DNA of 16,091 bases from Oribacterium sp. (lineage in GTDB: Bacteria; Bacillota_A; Clostridia; Lachnospirales; Lachnospiraceae): assembly GCA_017940955.1 (NCBI GenBank), contig JAGAXP010000103.1, positions 1 to 16,091 on the forward strand, read 5' to 3'. The position numbers were made by a program, and so were the translations under genes. A model generated the notes under the pieces. It worked only from the letters and a program-made list of their open reading frames with translations, made no database searches and had not been told where the DNA came from. Positions 14,370-16,091 of the stretch are shown in pieces. Every line of letters begins with the position of its first letter. Position 1 is the stretch's first letter.

Positions 14370-15059
14370 TCATTTTTTATAAGCATTCTCATTCTTAAGC
14401 CTATCTATAGCGTGTTTCATGTGATCTTGCATCTCATGATAGGCAGTTTCAGAATCCCCTGTTTCTATGGCGCTTAAAATACGCTTATGGTAATTTAGGC
14501 CATCCTCAAATCCAAACAAAGTGTTAATCTGCATATGATTATGAAGACGCTCAGCAAAAATCGCAGATAAGCTCTTTTCCAATAATATATTACATGATGC
14601 CTGACTGATCAATTCATGGAACCTAAGATCATGACGTACAAAGGCTTCTGGATTCTCGGTATTAATCTCCATATACTCTAATTCCCTGTGCAGCATTTTA
14701 ACCAATTTATCCGTCACATTTCGTGCCGCCAAATATGCACACTCACTCTCAACCGCCAGTCTGAACTCAAGCACTTTATCGATATCCTCATAATCTCTTG
14801 CAGTGATACGATTCTTATTCATTGACTCAAGATCAACCTTATCTACTAGTAAAAAAGTCCCTCTTCCATGTTGTGATTCAAGAACTCCAAGTGCTGTCAG
14901 ATACTGTATTGCATTCCTCACACTTGCACGACTTACACCGAGTATTTGTGTCATCTGATTCTCGGAAGGTATTTTTTCGCCTTTTTTCCATCTACCGGTA
15001 TTAATGTTCTTAACAAAGACCTGTACTAGCTGATCAGGAACTTTTGATTCTGCCGCCAT
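14370..15059 (-). CDS. FadR-type GntR transcriptional regulator (FCD domain)
   Basis: This 229-residue regulator has an N-terminal winged helix (residues about 9-75; IPSENQMTQILGVSRASVRN and GVLESQHGRGTFLL) and a C-terminal FCD domain. Asp144 and His148 in VRHDLRFHELI, His191 in NYHKRIL and His213 in MQDHMKH are the likely metal or ligand-binding residues. Relatives such as UxuR, ExuR and KdgR-like GntR proteins sense sugar acids and release DNA when bound. TTGTnnnACAA operators lie in its own promoter and three times before the dehydratase gene, so it probably represses both itself and the operon. GGAG seven bases before the ATG supports the start. It is transcribed alone, with a terminator after it. 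Confidence 0.92.
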   Translation of the reverse strand: MAAESKVPDQLVQVFVKNINTGRWKKGEKIPSENQMTQILGVSRASVRNAIQYLTALGVLESQHGRGTFLLVDKVDLESMNKNRITARDYEDIDKVLEFRLAVESECAYLAARNVTDKLVKMLHRELEYMEINTENPEAFVRHDLRFHELISQASCNILLEKSLSAIFAERLHNHMQINTLFGFEDGLNYHKRILSAIETGDSETAYHEMQDHMKHAIDRLKNENAYKK

Positions 15060-15092
15060 TATTACTCTCCGTTTTCTCTATACATAATCAAA

Positions 15093-15105
15093 CTTGTTGG
15101 ACAAC
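15093..15105. promoter_or_regulatory. GntR-type operator 4, in the promoter of the regulator gene
   Basis: CTTGTTGGACAAC shares the TTGTnnnACAA core and differs from operators 2 and 3 by one central base. It lies four bases downstream of the -10 box of the regulator's promoter, overlapping the predicted transcription start. This indicates autoregulation. Confidence 0.75.
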
Positions 15106-15109
15106 CTTT

Positions 15110-15138
15110 ATTCTAATAATAATCTTTTTTTTCGTCAA
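15110..15138 (-). promoter_or_regulatory. Promoter of the GntR regulator gene
   Basis: On the minus strand, TTGACG (15138-15133) and TAGAAT (15115-15110) form -35 and -10 boxes with a 17-base, A-rich spacer. The predicted start is near 15103, inside operator 4, and the leader is about 45 bases. Confidence 0.75.
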
Positions 15139-15173
15139 GCGAACAGATTTTAAACAATATTTCCATAATGGTC

Positions 15174-15507
15174 ATACTATCCCCGGCCGGTTCGATAAGA
15201 TATACATGGCAAGACGATTTACATAAGCTTCATCCAGATCTTTTTTACTTATAGATGTGGAGATCTATCATGAGTGAGGAAGAGTTAAAAAGACGGCTTT
15301 TGGAAGCAGCCGGTATTTCCGTTTGGTCTCAGAAGAGCTATCCAGTAGAAACAGGCGTGAAAATAGCCAGTTTAGCACAATATCTTAAAAATAAACCGGA
15401 ATCGGAGCAGCTTGCGATAATCAATGAAATCCGAATCGGAGGATTTGAGAAAGCTTTAAAATGGCTATAGAAAAATCCCGTATGATTCGTCCTAACGGTG
15501 AGGATGA
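15174..15507 (+). repeat. Right copy of the ~330 bp direct repeat carrying a small gene
   Basis: This matches 5112-5443 in the same orientation, from ATACTATCC upstream of the small gene through AGGATGA in the terminator's right arm. Upstream sequence differs at scattered positions with short gaps, while the coding part and the terminator's left arm are nearly identical. This copy has the complete terminator, so it is the better preserved one. Confidence 0.85.
15270..15470 (+). CDS. Small conserved protein, right copy of a duplicated gene
   Basis: The product is 66 residues, begins MSEEELKRRLLEAAGISVWS and ends GGFEKALKWL. It has no recognised domain, signal or membrane segment. The frame allows an ATG at 15255, but GGAG lies seven bases before 15270 and the left copy starts at the equivalent codon, so 15270 is preferred. 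Compared with the left copy it has five substitutions and two extra C-terminal residues. A strong terminator follows directly after the stop. It is divergent from the GntR regulator gene and convergent with the gene at 15544. Function is unknown. Confidence 0.65.
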   Translation: MSEEELKRRLLEAAGISVWSQKSYPVETGVKIASLAQYLKNKPESEQLAIINEIRIGGFEKALKWL

Positions 15508-15523
15508 ATCATACGGGATTTTT
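15471..15523. terminator. Strong bidirectional terminator, 23 bp stem
   Basis: The arms at 15471-15493 and 15501-15523 pair over 23 positions with one wobble and a seven-base loop. The outer end has five A on the left and five T on the right, so it can act in both directions. It lies between the small plus-strand gene and the convergent minus-strand gene ending at 15544. Confidence 0.85.
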
Positions 15524-15543
15524 AAGTTGCTTTGTGGTTTACG

Positions 15544-15831
15544 TTAACTGATCACCGTCATAAACCACGATTTACCACTTGGATCCCGATGCAGATAAAT
15601 AAGTCTCTGCTGATTATTAACGATCAGCTTGCATTGGTATACCAAGTCATTACTTGTCACATATACCCTATCTGGCATAGTTCTTGTCTCCTGGCCGGAT
15701 AGATCTTTGTAGCCTTTTATTGTATAGTCTACTCTTTCACCGTCATTATTAGTAAATCTAAGCCTTATCGGTATTATTGTACCGTCGGTATTATGCTGAA
15801 GAATCACATCTACAGGAAATCGCTTACTCAT
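15544..15831 (-). CDS. Unrecognised small protein rich in beta-strand
   Basis: From the ATG at 15831 the product is 95 residues, begins MSKRFPVDVILQHNTDGTII and continues with short alternating strands (IRLRF, VDYTIKGY, RVYVTS, YQCKLIV, RLIYLHRD, KSWFMTVIS). It has no signal peptide or membrane segment. The frame is open further to a GTG at 15915, giving 123 residues, but no ribosome binding site is seen there; a GGGGT lies a few bases before 15831. An ATG at 15855 is a third option. I do not recognise the family. It lies downstream of another minus-strand gene that ends about 130 bases before it and may be co-transcribed with it. Confidence 0.6.
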   Translation of the reverse strand: MSKRFPVDVILQHNTDGTIIPIRLRFTNNDGERVDYTIKGYKDLSGQETRTMPDRVYVTSNDLVYQCKLIVNNQQRLIYLHRDPSGKSWFMTVIS

Positions 15832-15961
15832 TTTAACCCCATTTATAAAACTCATGTTTGCTTCAAAATTATTGTACTCCAATCTGCGAAATACATCAAG
15901 AACAATTGTTCGCACAATATCAGTTTATATTAAGGGGTTTATAGACTGTACCTTGCTTACT

Positions 15962-16091
15962 TTATTCATTTATATATCCCAGTTCGATATACAACTGATA
16001 ATATTCATCATATAATCCACAGCAAGCATCCATTCCCATATTGGTGGAAAATGCTTTTTGCATAACTACCTCCCAGCTACCATATTTCTCA
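15962..16091 (-). CDS. C-terminal part of an unrecognised gene entering from the right edge
   Basis: The minus-strand frame is open from the right edge to a TAA at 15964-15962 and encodes 42 residues, including MQKAFSTNMGMDACCGLYDE and ending YIELGYINE. An ATG at about residue 10 is preceded by GGGAGG, so a separate 33-residue peptide is possible, but the frame is also open upstream to the edge. No family is recognised from this fragment. Confidence 0.45.
   Translation of the reverse strand, partial: EKYGSWEVVMQKAFSTNMGMDACCGLYDEYYQLYIELGYINE

Noticed and set aside
1..16091. Many plus-strand open frames opposite the minus-strand genes
   Set aside because: They are antisense shadows without ribosome binding sites or recognisable products, while the minus-strand frames carry clear family motifs.

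Overview
The window looks like chromosomal DNA of a low-GC Gram-positive anaerobe of the Clostridia, most likely a Lachnospiraceae member of the Butyrivibrio/Roseburia type. This is an inference from AT-rich intergenic DNA, strong GGAGG-type ribosome binding sites, the KDPG aldolase-VOC fusion and the mix of housekeeping genes. Almost every gene is on the minus strand, so transcription runs from right to left.

Left part (1-5014). A truncated minus-strand gene at the left edge may be the start of an IS200/IS605-type accessory (TnpB-like) gene, with hairpins upstream of it. Next comes a tight seven-gene minus-strand run, read from 5014 down to 388: a flavin reductase-like protein, MazG pyrophosphohydrolase, a YfbR-like HD nucleotidase, a PNPOx-fold flavoprotein, a second HD hydrolase, a DUF218/YdcF membrane protein and a COG1237-type metallo-beta-lactamase-fold protein. 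It looks like a nucleotide clean-up and redox housekeeping operon.

Central part (5112-15507). A roughly 10 kb catabolic island lies between two direct copies of a ~330 bp module. Each copy carries a small plus-strand gene of 64-66 codons and a terminator arm. Inside, read right to left, are a FadR-type GntR regulator, an enolase-superfamily mannonate/gluconate dehydratase (ManD/RspA), a three-part TRAP transporter (DctP, DctQ, DctM), a KduD/IdnO-type SDR, a KDPG aldolase fused to a VOC domain, and two tandem PfkB KDG kinases. The logic is import of a sugar acid, oxidoreduction, dehydration to 2-keto-3-deoxygluconate (KDG), phosphorylation to KDPG and cleavage to pyruvate plus glyceraldehyde-3-phosphate. 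Four copies of a TTGTnnnACAA operator overlap or flank two near-consensus promoters, one for the catabolic operon and one for the regulator, which supports control by the GntR protein.

The points most worth checking are these. The first KDG kinase gene has an in-frame amber codon at codon 15, while the second, GC-richer kinase is intact and lies beside the left repeat. A decayed RhuM-family gene lies between the left repeat and the kinase. The three operators in front of the dehydratase gene are spaced 61-62 bp apart, close to six helical turns. The aldolase has an extra VOC domain. Together these suggest an island that was acquired or rearranged and then repaired by gaining a second kinase.

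Right edge (15508-16091). A 23 bp-stem bidirectional terminator separates the second small gene from a convergent, unrecognised small gene, followed by the 3' end of another unrecognised gene. I see no tRNA, rRNA, CRISPR array or known riboswitch.
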